DNA of 64,000 bases, taken from CAZHVS01 sp964536015. Lineage in GTDB: Bacteria > Bacteroidota > Ignavibacteria > Ignavibacteriales > Ignavibacteriaceae. The notes beneath the pieces were generated by a model. It searched no databases, had not been told where the DNA came from, and saw only the letters and a list, made by a program, of their open reading frames with translations. Each line of letters starts with the position of its first letter. Within the stretch, counting starts at the first letter, position 1. The DNA lies in contig CAZHVS010000013.1 in NCBI GenBank assembly GCA_964536015.1, forward strand, positions 23,687 to 87,686. The letters run 5' to 3'. The translations under genes and the position numbers were made by a program. This document shows positions 34,899 through 43,779 of the stretch, one piece after another.

Positions 34899-37283
34899 AT
34901 GAAAAAGTATTTTTACATTTTATTTTTATTAATTTTCTCGATCTCCATTTTTCCACAGCCAATGTATTTACTTAATAATTCAGATTTAGTACAAGTTCCA
35001 TCAATTTATCAAGATAAAATTCTCTCAGGTGAATTATTAATGAAAGTTAGCGAGAAACTTTATGCAAAGAGGAATCATTTGAGTATTGATAATCCTGGTT
35101 ATTCTATTGTCATTATTTATTTTGATAAATATCCATCCACAGAACAACTAGATGCCTTAAAACAACTTGAAATAAAATATTATCCCGAAACCTGGACACC
35201 GCCTCTTGAGAATCATCCTTATGGTTTTATGATTGCAATGATACCGATTGAAAAATTTGTTGATGCTCTCTCATTACCATTTGTATTAAAAATGGATACC
35301 GGAGAAAGACAAAGCTATCCAATGAATAATGAAGCAGTAAGAAAAACAAAAACGGATTCCGTTTGGTTGAAAGGATATACTGGAACAGGAATTAAAGTAG
35401 CAATTTTAGATTCCGGTTGTGATACAGAACCGACTCATTCAGACTTACCGGCAACAATCCAGAAAAGAGATTATTCAAACTACCCGACTTCAATTGATGA
35501 TAATGTTGAAAATACAGTGAGTGGACACGGAACGCATGTAACAGGAAGTGTCCTTGGAAGAGGTGTACTTTCGACCGGTAATATAGGTAACGGAGGAAGT
35601 CCTTATAAAGGAACTGCTCCTAACGCAAGTTTGGTTTTTCTAAAAATTGGAAGCGATGCTACTTCAGGTGCTTCAAGTTCTGCTATGATTGCATCAATGC
35701 ACGCCGCTGTTGATACCTTTGGTGCAAACCTTCTTTCAATGAGTTATGGTGGATGGTATGCTTATCACGATGGTTCATCAAGTGAAGAACAGACTGTCGA
35801 TTGGGTTTATGCAAGTGGTAAACCATTTTTATTGTCCGCTGGAAATGAAGGAGCAAGTAATAGACATTATTCAGGTACTGTTGCGGGTGGCAGTACAACA
35901 GACTTTATTCAGGTTAATGTAACTGGAGCTGGTACTACTACTGCATTATATTTCAATCTAGTTTGGGCTGATGGCATTGGGACGAGAAATGGCTTGACGC
36001 TTTCTTACTATAATTCTTCATACACACTTCTTACAAACACAACAATTTTTACTACTACAGAAAGCCCAAGAGGAACAGAATCTCAATATTCCTATTATAA
36101 TGTTTACGTTCCATCTGGAAATAGTACTTTTTATCTTAAAGTAACAAATCCTTCTGGAACTAGTCAGGATTTCCATATTTATGAAACCTGGAATGATGGA
36201 AAAGTAAAGTTCAATTCACCAGATCCTTTTTATACAATTGGTCAACCTTCATCTGCTGATAATGGTTTCTCAGTTGGAGCATGGACTTCAAGATCATCAT
36301 GGACAGATTATTCCGGTAGTTTTTGGACTTATGGCTTTACACAAGATGATATAGCTCCATTTTCAAGCAGAGGACCAAGAATTGACGGAACAATAATGCC
36401 AAAAATAGCTTCTCCCGGTAGTGTAATAATATCCATAAGAGATAGAGATGTCTATACATCAACAAGTGCTTTTTGGGTGGATAATGATGGAACAATTGGT
36501 TCCGGAGGAACAGATTATTATGTAATGCAAGGAACAAGCATGGCTACTCCTATTTGTGCAGGATGTGTTGCATTAATGTTAAATAAAATGCCTACTGCAA
36601 CTCCATTACAAATATATAACGCATTAAAAAACAACACTGATGCCACTGGTTTTATGAGTACTCTTCCAAATAACACCTGGGGATATGGTAAATTGAATGT
36701 CAACAAAGCAATTGAGGATGCTGCTTTACCTGTTGAGCTTGTATCTTTTAATGCCGTTTTACAGAATAAAATGATATTGTTAAAATGGATTACGGCAAAT
36801 GAAGTAAACAGTTATGGATTCGAGATAGAAAAATCTGTTGATAATGTAAACTGGACAAAGATTGGATTTGTAAACGCAAATGGGAATAGTAATTCACGAA
36901 AGAATTATTCCTTCTTAGATTTTAGTATAAATGGTGAAAAAATTCATTACAGATTAAAACAAATCGATAATGATGGTAACTTTTCTTTATCAAATATCGT
37001 TTCAGTAGAGACTTCTATAACTGAATTTACATTGGAACAGAATTTCCCTAATCCTTTTAATAACCAAACAAAGATTAAATATTCAGTCCCTATTCAAAGT
37101 AAAGTTCAACTTATTGTGATGAATATGCTTGGCGAAACAGTAAAAGAAATCGTTAACGACGAACAAAATCCTGGTAATTATGAAATAAATTTTTCTACAA
37201 ACGATTTATCATCAGGAATTTATTTTTATAAACTTACAGCTAATAATTTTTCATCAATAAAGAAATTTATTTTATTAAAATAA
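34899..37283 (+). CDS. Secreted subtilisin-like serine protease (S8) with T9SS tail
   Basis: The 794-aa protease has a signal peptide ending near FPQ (20) and an N-terminal propeptide-like segment (about 30-140). The S8 catalytic domain shows Asp171 in AILDSG, His210 in SGHGTH, oxyanion Asn316 in SAGNEG and Ser547 in GTSMATP. An inserted beta-rich region (about 335-435) between the Asn and Ser blocks resembles a PPC/PA-type insertion. After the catalytic domain come a fibronectin-like module beginning PVELVSF (about 615-710) and a T9SS sorting domain (the variant NFPNPFNNQ). It is a likely extracellular protease feeding peptides to enzymes such as the S46 peptidase at 14220. Confidence 0.9.
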   Translation: MKKYFYILFLLIFSISIFPQPMYLLNNSDLVQVPSIYQDKILSGELLMKVSEKLYAKRNHLSIDNPGYSIVIIYFDKYPSTEQLDALKQLEIKYYPETWTPPLENHPYGFMIAMIPIEKFVDALSLPFVLKMDTGERQSYPMNNEAVRKTKTDSVWLKGYTGTGIKVAILDSGCDTEPTHSDLPATIQKRDYSNYPTSIDDNVENTVSGHGTHVTGSVLGRGVLSTGNIGNGGSPYKGTAPNASLVFLKIGSDATSGASSSAMIASMHAAVDTFGANLLSMSYGGWYAYHDGSSSEEQTVDWVYASGKPFLLSAGNEGASNRHYSGTVAGGSTTDFIQVNVTGAGTTTALYFNLVWADGIGTRNGLTLSYYNSSYTLLTNTTIFTTTESPRGTESQYSYYNVYVPSGNSTFYLKVTNPSGTSQDFHIYETWNDGKVKFNSPDPFYTIGQPSSADNGFSVGAWTSRSSWTDYSGSFWTYGFTQDDIAPFSSRGPRIDGTIMPKIASPGSVIISIRDRDVYTSTSAFWVDNDGTIGSGGTDYYVMQGTSMATPICAGCVALMLNKMPTATPLQIYNALKNNTDATGFMSTLPNNTWGYGKLNVNKAIEDAALPVELVSFNAVLQNKMILLKWITANEVNSYGFEIEKSVDNVNWTKIGFVNANGNSNSRKNYSFLDFSINGEKIHYRLKQIDNDGNFSLSNIVSVETSITEFTLEQNFPNPFNNQTKIKYSVPIQSKVQLIVMNMLGETVKEIVNDEQNPGNYEINFSTNDLSSGIYFYKLTANNFSSIKKFILLK

Positions 37284-37301
37284 ACCTGAGAAAGAAAACT
37301 T

Positions 37302-38030
37302 ATGAAAGAAAAAAATCCGATAATATTATCCTCCATCATCATTGCAATAGCAATTGTTATTGTGGGGATACTTATATCCTCTGCATGGAGAAACAGCACA
37401 AGTGCTAATCAAACCATAACAGTTACAGGTTCGGCAAAAAAAGAAATAGTATCCGATCTCGGAATTCTTCGTGGTTCAATTACGGCAAGTGCATCAACTG
37501 CAATTGATGCATACAGAAAACTAGAAGCACAAAAACCTGTATTGTTAAATTACCTTGCTAATTACGGGTTCACCAAAGATATGGTAAAATTTTTTCCAGC
37601 TTATAGCAATCCGGTATTTGAACTATATGATGGAAGACAAACTAATAATATAATTGCATATAATTATAATCAACGAATCCAGATTCAATCCAATGATGTA
37701 AAAAAAATAGCTGAAATTTCATTAGATATAGCTTCCTTAATTGAAAAGGGTGTAAATTTTGAAGTTGAACAACCTGAATATTATTACACAAAACTTGCCC
37801 AGCTTAAAATTGAAATTCAATCTGAAGCTGCAAAAGACGCAATGGTAAGAGCAAAAAGAATTGCTCAATCTACTGACAGTGATATAGGCGTATTAAAAAA
37901 TGCTCGTATGGGTGTTTTGCAAATTACTCCCAAAAACTCAAATGAAATATCTGATTACGGAATGAATGATGTTTCTGCCATCGAAAAAGAAATTACTGCT
38001 GTAGTTAACGTTTCATTTGAGATAAGATAA
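37302..38030 (+). CDS. SIMPL domain (DUF541) protein
   Basis: This 242-aa protein has one N-terminal hydrophobic helix (about 7-27) that serves as a signal anchor, followed by a SIMPL/DUF541 domain (VTGSAKKEIVSDLGILRGSI, AKDAMVRAKRIA). SIMPL proteins are periplasmic, form oligomeric barrels or rings, and have been linked to stress and outer-membrane processes, but have no defined enzymatic role. It begins 18 bp after the subtilase stop codon, so the two may share a transcript, and it is closed by a terminator. Confidence 0.85.
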   Translation: MKEKNPIILSSIIIAIAIVIVGILISSAWRNSTSANQTITVTGSAKKEIVSDLGILRGSITASASTAIDAYRKLEAQKPVLLNYLANYGFTKDMVKFFPAYSNPVFELYDGRQTNNIIAYNYNQRIQIQSNDVKKIAEISLDIASLIEKGVNFEVEQPEYYYTKLAQLKIEIQSEAAKDAMVRAKRIAQSTDSDIGVLKNARMGVLQITPKNSNEISDYGMNDVSAIEKEITAVVNVSFEIR

Positions 38031-38049
38031 TTTTTGCTTTGAACAATTA

Positions 38050-38092
38050 GGGTTTGTTTTTCCGGTTACTAGGGAAAAGCAAACCTTTTTTA
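38050..38092 (+). terminator. Terminator after the SIMPL gene
   Basis: The arms ggtttgtttttcc (38051-38063) and gggaaaagcaaacc (38072-38085) form a long stem with one small irregularity. It is followed by a T-rich run. Confidence 0.75.
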
Positions 38093-38114
38093 TTGTTATT
38101 TGAATTTTTTTACA

Positions 38115-38145
38115 TTGATTGCTGTTTATACTATTTCTAGTTTTG
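38115..38145 (+). promoter_or_regulatory. Candidate promoter of the heme operon (TTG-N20-TAGTTTTG)
   Basis: An exact TAnnTTTG -7 element at 38138-38145 has a -33 TTG at 38115-38117 with 20-nt spacing. It sits 23 bp upstream of the first gene of the operon and after the SIMPL terminator, the expected layout for a Bacteroidota housekeeping promoter. Confidence 0.55.
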
Positions 38146-38168
38146 CAGAAAATTTCATATAGAAAAGA

Positions 38169-38993
38169 ATGTACACAACTATTCATATTTTTAATTTTAT
38201 TCTGCCGCTGCTTTATGCATCTGGATTCGGAATATATCTTTACGATTTTTTCTTCAACGTGAAGAAGTTAGATCATTTTAAAAGATTAATCCTTTTCCTG
38301 TGTATATTTCTTCACATTATTTACATTATCATAAGGACATTTATATTTAACCATCCACCAATTACTAATGTTTTTGAAATATTTACAGTGCTTGCTTTTG
38401 CAATTAGTTTTTCATATTTCATTCTTGAGCTTGTTACTGATGTAAGAGGAACCGGTCCGTTTATTATTATTTTTTCTTTAATCTTTCAGCTAATATCCTC
38501 CTTTTTTATAAAAGATCTTATAGAAGTTCGTGAAGTACTCAGAAGTAATCTACTTGGGATTCATGTATTTCATGCATTACTTGGCTACTCAGGAATAACA
38601 ATTTCTGCTGTTTATGGATTCTTATATTTGACTTTGTACAAAGATATTAAAAACAATAAATTTGGACTTGTATTTAACCGACTTCCAAATCTTGAGATAC
38701 TTGAAAAACTGAGTTATTATTCAGCCGTAATTGGCTTCATTGCATTATCAGTTGCAATAATAATAGGTGTGTTATGGTTACCTATTGCATTTCCAAAATT
38801 TTCATACACAGATCCTAAATTGATTGCTACATTTGTTGTCTGGTTAATGTATGGCATCGGCATCTTTGCAAAAATTTCCGGAAGATGGATTGGTAGAAGA
38901 ATAGTTATTCTTTCCATCGTTGGATTCATTATAGCAATTATTTCAACAATAACTACAAACTTTCTTGCAAAAAGTTTCCATTCTTTTTATTGA
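38169..38993 (+). CDS. HemX/CcsA-like cytochrome c assembly membrane protein
   Basis: The 274-aa protein has about eight hydrophobic helices and belongs to the CcsA/HemX (CcmC/F) family. The FNHPPITNVFEIFTVL segment and HVFHALLGYSG carry family-typical His residues. Being first in the operon ahead of hemA matches the hemX-hemA arrangement, where the membrane protein influences GluTR level or heme handling. A role in cytochrome c maturation is the alternative. The WWD motif of true heme-handling proteins is not clearly present, so I favour the HemX name. Confidence 0.8.
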   Translation: MYTTIHIFNFILPLLYASGFGIYLYDFFFNVKKLDHFKRLILFLCIFLHIIYIIIRTFIFNHPPITNVFEIFTVLAFAISFSYFILELVTDVRGTGPFIIIFSLIFQLISSFFIKDLIEVREVLRSNLLGIHVFHALLGYSGITISAVYGFLYLTLYKDIKNNKFGLVFNRLPNLEILEKLSYYSAVIGFIALSVAIIIGVLWLPIAFPKFSYTDPKLIATFVVWLMYGIGIFAKISGRWIGRRIVILSIVGFIIAIISTITTNFLAKSFHSFY

Positions 38994-39012
38994 TGAATTA
39001 AGCTCTTAGAAT

Positions 39013-40287
39013 ATGAACCTTCTTGCAATATCAATAAACCATCGTACTGCCAGTGTAGATATTAGAGAATCTTTTCATCTTAATAATGATGAAATAAAAA
39101 ATTATCTAAAAGAATTAAATGAAAATACTTTTTCTGAAAGTTTTATTATCTCTACCTGCAACAGGACTGAAATTTTTGGAATACCAAAAGATTTAAAAAT
39201 AAACTATTCTGTTCTCGAGAAATTTCTTTCAAGTAAAAAAGAAAACATAAAACTGGATGAAAATAATTTTCAAAAATTTTTTTCTTGCTCAGCAATAAAT
39301 CATTTGTTCCGAGTTGCTACCGGAATTGATTCTCAACTTATTGGCGATAATCAGATATTTGGACAGGTAAAAGAGTCCTTTCAACTTGCCGAAGAAAATA
39401 ATTCGGCTGGATTTCTGTTAAAACGATTATTCGATGCTGTCTCTGTCGTTGGCAAACGAGTAAAAACAGAAACTGCAATAAGTGAAGGAGCAGTTACGGT
39501 AAGTTATGCAGCGGTTCAGTTAATCGAAAAAATATTTTCTAATCTTCATAAAAAATCTGCTATTGTAATTGGCGCAGGTGAAACAGGCGAAATAGCTGCA
39601 AAACATCTTCGGGATAAAAATATAGGTAAACTTTCAATTACAAACAGAACTTATGAAAGAGCAGAAAAAGTGGCTGATAGCCTGAATGCAGGAATAATTC
39701 CATTTTCACATTTCAAAGAAAATCTTCACGAATTTGATATTGTAATTTCTTCTACTTCATCTCCAGATTTCATTCTAGCAAAAGATGACGTTAAAATTGT
39801 AATGAAAAAAAGACATAACCTCGCCACAGTATTTATGGATATTGCAGTTCCACGTGATATAGATCCTTCAATAAAGTCTATTGATAACGTTTTTTATAAT
39901 GATATTGACTCATTGAACATAATAGTTGAACAGAATCTATCAAAGCGTAAAGAAGAAATTCCTAAAGTTGAAAAAATAATTCTTGAAGAAATGGTAAACT
40001 TTTTTAGCTGGTACAATTCTCTTGAAATTGCTCCTACTATAAAAATGATGAGAGATTATTTCGAAGAAATTAGAAATGAGGAAGTGCAAAAACAAATTAA
40101 CCGATTTAATAAAGAAGACCAGGAGAAAGTTGAAATTATTACTAAACGAATTATCAATAAAATTTTGCACTCACCAACAGTTACTTTAAAAAAATCTTCA
40201 GAAATGGGAGCAGATTCTATTGAAGCAATGACTAAAATTGCAATTATACAGGAGATGTTCGGGAAAAATGAAAACAAGAAAGAATAA
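39013..40287 (+). CDS. hemA: Glutamyl-tRNA reductase
   Basis: The 424-aa enzyme reduces Glu-tRNA(Glu) to glutamate-1-semialdehyde with NADPH, the first step of the C5 heme pathway. The catalytic Cys49 lies in ISTCNRTE. The NADPH loop is VIGAGETGEIAAKHL, and the segment GDNQIFGQVKESF is typical. The C-terminal dimerisation helices (about 325-424) are present. It is the second gene of the heme operon, 19 bp after the membrane-protein gene and 7 bp before hemC. Confidence 0.96.
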   Translation: MNLLAISINHRTASVDIRESFHLNNDEIKNYLKELNENTFSESFIISTCNRTEIFGIPKDLKINYSVLEKFLSSKKENIKLDENNFQKFFSCSAINHLFRVATGIDSQLIGDNQIFGQVKESFQLAEENNSAGFLLKRLFDAVSVVGKRVKTETAISEGAVTVSYAAVQLIEKIFSNLHKKSAIVIGAGETGEIAAKHLRDKNIGKLSITNRTYERAEKVADSLNAGIIPFSHFKENLHEFDIVISSTSSPDFILAKDDVKIVMKKRHNLATVFMDIAVPRDIDPSIKSIDNVFYNDIDSLNIIVEQNLSKRKEEIPKVEKIILEEMVNFFSWYNSLEIAPTIKMMRDYFEEIRNEEVQKQINRFNKEDQEKVEIITKRIINKILHSPTVTLKKSSEMGADSIEAMTKIAIIQEMFGKNENKKE

Positions 40288-40294
40288 TCTTTAA

Positions 40295-41221
40295 ATGAAA
40301 ACAAAAATCATAATTGGTTCAAGAGGAAGCGCACTGGCTTTATGGCAGGCGAATTATGTGAAGAAAGAAATTGAAAAATTTCACAAAAACATTGAAGTAA
40401 AAATTGAGATCATAAAAACCAAAGGCGATAAAATTCTTGATGTCGCATTATCTAAAATTGGAGATAAAGGTCTCTTTACAAAAGAACTGGAGATAAAATT
40501 ACTTTCCAAAAAAATTGATATTGCAGTTCATAGTTTAAAAGATTTGCAAACAAAAATTCCCGATGAATTAAAATTATCCGTTGTTACCAAAAGACACCCT
40601 GTTGAAGATGTTTTAATTGCACGGAAAAAAGATGTTACTATTCAATCTCTAAAAGAAAATGCAATTGTAGCAACAGGTTCCCTTCGCAGAAGAAGTCAAC
40701 TATTACATTTGCGTCCTGATATTACAATCGTAGAGTTAAGAGGAAATGTCCCATCTAGAATTGAAAAATTCTTAAAATCAGACTGGGATGCTATTATTCT
40801 TGCACGTGCTGGAGTTGAAAGACTTGGTCTGAAAAAATATATTTCCTCTTATATCTCTAAAGAAGAAATTCTCCCTGCTGTTGGACAAGGAGCTCTCGGT
40901 ATTGAAATTCATAAAGACAATTTTTTTATTGATGAATTACTTCAACCGTTACATCACAATGATACTTATCTATCTATTCTTGCTGAGAGAAGTCTATTGA
41001 GAACTCTTGAAGGCGGCTGTCAGGTACCAATTGGTGCTTATGCAGAGGTAAAATCTAACGGATTATACATTGATGCAATTGTTGGTTCTATTGATGGGTC
41101 AATAACATTTAGAAAAAAGATGCGTGGAATTAAAAATAAACCCGAAGAACTTGGCAGAACGGTTGCGGAAGATTTATTAAGAGCTGGCGCAAATAAAATT
41201 CTTATGAATCTAACAAGGTAA
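40295..41221 (+). CDS. hemC: Hydroxymethylbilane synthase (porphobilinogen deaminase)
   Basis: The 308-aa enzyme polymerises four porphobilinogens into hydroxymethylbilane. The dipyrromethane cofactor Cys is Cys242 in LEGGCQVPIGAY, the position used by the E. coli enzyme. Further landmarks are GSRGSALALWQ at the N terminus, AVHSLKDLQT, and GSLRRRSQLL, the cofactor-contacting Arg cluster. It lies between hemA and the lipoprotein-like gene. Confidence 0.97.
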   Translation: MKTKIIIGSRGSALALWQANYVKKEIEKFHKNIEVKIEIIKTKGDKILDVALSKIGDKGLFTKELEIKLLSKKIDIAVHSLKDLQTKIPDELKLSVVTKRHPVEDVLIARKKDVTIQSLKENAIVATGSLRRRSQLLHLRPDITIVELRGNVPSRIEKFLKSDWDAIILARAGVERLGLKKYISSYISKEEILPAVGQGALGIEIHKDNFFIDELLQPLHHNDTYLSILAERSLLRTLEGGCQVPIGAYAEVKSNGLYIDAIVGSIDGSITFRKKMRGIKNKPEELGRTVAEDLLRAGANKILMNLTR

Positions 41222-41227
41222 TTACTG

Positions 41228-41902
41228 ATGAAAAATATTTTAAAGATGTTTTATACAATTATTGAAAAAATTAAACTTCCACAAATAAAATACACAAAAA
41301 GTCTATTTTTACTTGCTTTAACAAAAAAAATTTTGATTTTATTATTGCTTTATTTTTATGGATGCAGTTGTAATTGTGGAAACGAAGATTATATCAAAAT
41401 CCCTGAATCGGTTATTAATAAAGCTGATAATTTTATTATATCAAATGTAGGGAAAGAATTTTTCGATAAAAATATTAAACGTGATTTAACAAAATCTAAG
41501 TTAGTTGATTCATATTTCGAAATGCACTATAAAATGCAAATCGAAAACAAACCTTATGTTGATGAAGATATTCATTTTTATATTGATTCTCTTGGCAACA
41601 TTGCAACAGACAAAGACATAGTTGGAGTGCCTGATTGTAAATTAAATCCATCATTTTGTAATTTTAATATTGATGAAATTCAAGCAAAAGCTATTGCAGA
41701 AAAAAAAGGACTTGAACCAGGAATAAAAGAATGGAAAATTGGTTTCCTCTGGAATGAAAAATGGCAACGATATCTTTGGCACATTTTAAATGTATTATAT
41801 GAATCTGAAGGCTCGAACGGTTATATTGGCAATGGCAAAGAAGTAATAATCGATCCTTCTAATGGTGAAGTACTTGAATTTAACGAATGGAAAATAAGAT
41901 AG
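41228..41902 (+). CDS. Putative lipoprotein inside the heme operon
   Basis: The 224-aa protein is not recognised as a heme enzyme. It has an unusually long basic N-terminal segment (about 1-33) before a hydrophobic stretch that ends in FYGCSCNC, where Cys46 could be a lipidated residue. The rest is soluble; the C-terminal half (DEIQAKAIAEKKGL, WHILNV, EVIIDPSNGEVLEFNEW) looks like a PepSY-type small alpha/beta domain, a family of secreted or membrane-anchored proteins. It starts 6 bp after hemC and ends 8 bp before hemD, so it is co-transcribed with heme genes. Whether it takes part in heme synthesis is unknown; an unrelated insertion is possible. Confidence 0.55.
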   Translation: MKNILKMFYTIIEKIKLPQIKYTKSLFLLALTKKILILLLLYFYGCSCNCGNEDYIKIPESVINKADNFIISNVGKEFFDKNIKRDLTKSKLVDSYFEMHYKMQIENKPYVDEDIHFYIDSLGNIATDKDIVGVPDCKLNPSFCNFNIDEIQAKAIAEKKGLEPGIKEWKIGFLWNEKWQRYLWHILNVLYESEGSNGYIGNGKEVIIDPSNGEVLEFNEWKIR

Positions 41903-41910
41903 ACTAATTT

Positions 41911-42714
41911 ATGTCTTTAAAAAAAATTTTGGAAGGAAAAACAATTGTTCTGACAAGAAGCGAAGAACAAATTAAAACTTCTTCTTTACTCCTCGAAGGA
42001 CTTGGAGCAACGGTTATCAATTTTCCGGTTGTAGAAGTTATTGAACTTCAGTGTGAAGATTTTGATAGCTTTTTTAAAGCTAAACAAAACTTTGATTATG
42101 TTGTTTTTGCTTCTTCAAATGCTGTAAAATATTTTTTCCTTAAAATTAGAAGACTTGGAATAGATCTAAAGGTTCTGAACAAGAAATTTGTCGTATCTGG
42201 CAAAAAGACAGCAGAAACTTTATCTACTTATGGTTTTAGTGCATCAATTATTCCATCATCATTTAGTGCTAAAGGAATATTAAAATCTTTTTCAGAAGAA
42301 AATCTTTATAATAAAATAATTCTCCTCCCTCGTTCGTTAATAGGCAGAGATGAGCTCCAAATAGGATTGCAGAAACTTAAAGCTGATGTAAAAGTATTTA
42401 ACATTTATAATGTGATAATGCCTGAAGCCTCCAAAACTGAACAGAACATTCGATCCTTATTAAATGCAAATATTGATTGGTATATTTTTACAAGTCCTTC
42501 AACTTTTAAAAATTTTTTAACCATTACTCAGGCACATTCATCACAACTTAATCTTAAGAATAAAAAAATTGCAGTAATTGGTCCAACAACAAAAGAAGTA
42601 GTTGAAGCAAGAGGATATAACGCTACAATTGTTCCTCAAGAATTTACTCTGGATTCAATTGCAAAGAAAATTTCTGAATACTACCAACAAAACAATGACA
42701 TGGAGTTAATTTGA
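41911..42714 (+). CDS. hemD: Uroporphyrinogen-III synthase
   Basis: The 267-aa protein cyclises hydroxymethylbilane to uroporphyrinogen III. HemD is poorly conserved. Support comes from the two-domain pattern: KTIVLTRSEEQ near the start, FASSNAVKYF, IFTSPSTFKNF and IAVIGPTTKEVVEARGY, which are the usual scattered motifs. The position between hemC and hemE agrees. Its stop codon overlaps the TTG start of hemE. Confidence 0.9.
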   Translation: MSLKKILEGKTIVLTRSEEQIKTSSLLLEGLGATVINFPVVEVIELQCEDFDSFFKAKQNFDYVVFASSNAVKYFFLKIRRLGIDLKVLNKKFVVSGKKTAETLSTYGFSASIIPSSFSAKGILKSFSEENLYNKIILLPRSLIGRDELQIGLQKLKADVKVFNIYNVIMPEASKTEQNIRSLLNANIDWYIFTSPSTFKNFLTITQAHSSQLNLKNKKIAVIGPTTKEVVEARGYNATIVPQEFTLDSIAKKISEYYQQNNDMELI

Positions 42715-43769
42715 AAAAATCAGATAATGATCTTTTTATAAGAGCATGCAAAAGAAAACATACTGAACGCACTCCGATTTGGATAATGCGGCAAGCAGGA
42801 AGATATTTACCGGAATACAGAGAGGTAAGAAACAAAGTTGATTTTTTAACATTGTGCAAAACTCCTGAGCTTGCTGCTGAAGTTACAATTCAACCTGTTG
42901 ATATTATTGGTGTTGATGCTGCAATTATTTTTTCTGATATACTTGTTGTTCCTGAAGCTATGGGAATGAAACTGGAAATTACAGAAGGAAAAGGTCCTGT
43001 ATTTGAAAAGCCTATTCGTTCCACTGCAGATGCACGGTCACTTAAACAATTTGATCCAATGAAAAAATTAAATTATGTAATGGATGCTGTTACTCTTACA
43101 AAAAAAGAATTAAGAAACAGAGTTCCTCTTATTGGTTTTAGTGGTTCTCCGTGGACGTTGTTAACTTATATGGTAGAAGGCAAAGGTTCAAAAAATTTTT
43201 CTGAAATAAAGAGATTAATTTTTAACAATCCGAAACTTGCCCATGGGGTTCTATACAAACTGGCTAATGTAATTAGTGATTATCTTATTGCCAAAATTGA
43301 AGCAGGAGTTGACGCAGTCCAAATTTTTGATACTTGGGGTGGAATTCTTTCACAAAAAGATTTTCTTGAATTTGATCTTCCATATATTGAATTGATAATT
43401 GATAAATTGAAAGTGAAAGACAAACCTGTAATTTTGTTCGCAAAAGGTGTGCATTATAAGCTCAAAAGCCTTGCTAAAAGCGGTGCTGATGTGATAGGAC
43501 TTGATTGGACTATGGATATTGGTAAAATTAGAAAAAAAATTGGTAAACATGTGGCTCTACAAGGAAATCTTGATCCAACAGTATTATATGGCAAAAAGGA
43601 TTTCATTAAACTGAGTGTCAAAAATGTACTTGATTCATATGGAAATGGTGATGGACATATTTTTAATCTTGGACATGGAATTTTACCTGATGTCAATCCT
43701 GAAAATCTAAAAGCACTAGTTCAATTTGTTAAAGAATTAAGTCCAATATATCATACAAAGAAAATTTAA
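42711..43769 (+). CDS. hemE: Uroporphyrinogen decarboxylase
   Basis: The 352-aa enzyme decarboxylates uroporphyrinogen III to coproporphyrinogen III. The signature WIMRQAGRYLPEYR spans 24-37, and SDILVVPEAMG and FSGSPWTLLTYMVEG are also present. The start is a TTG at 42711 overlapping the hemD stop (TTGA). It has a good ribosome site (ggag) five bases upstream, and no better ATG exists before the signature motif, so translational coupling to hemD is likely. Confidence 0.96.
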   Translation: MKKSDNDLFIRACKRKHTERTPIWIMRQAGRYLPEYREVRNKVDFLTLCKTPELAAEVTIQPVDIIGVDAAIIFSDILVVPEAMGMKLEITEGKGPVFEKPIRSTADARSLKQFDPMKKLNYVMDAVTLTKKELRNRVPLIGFSGSPWTLLTYMVEGKGSKNFSEIKRLIFNNPKLAHGVLYKLANVISDYLIAKIEAGVDAVQIFDTWGGILSQKDFLEFDLPYIELIIDKLKVKDKPVILFAKGVHYKLKSLAKSGADVIGLDWTMDIGKIRKKIGKHVALQGNLDPTVLYGKKDFIKLSVKNVLDSYGNGDGHIFNLGHGILPDVNPENLKALVQFVKELSPIYHTKKI

Positions 43770-43779
43770 AGGAAGTTAA

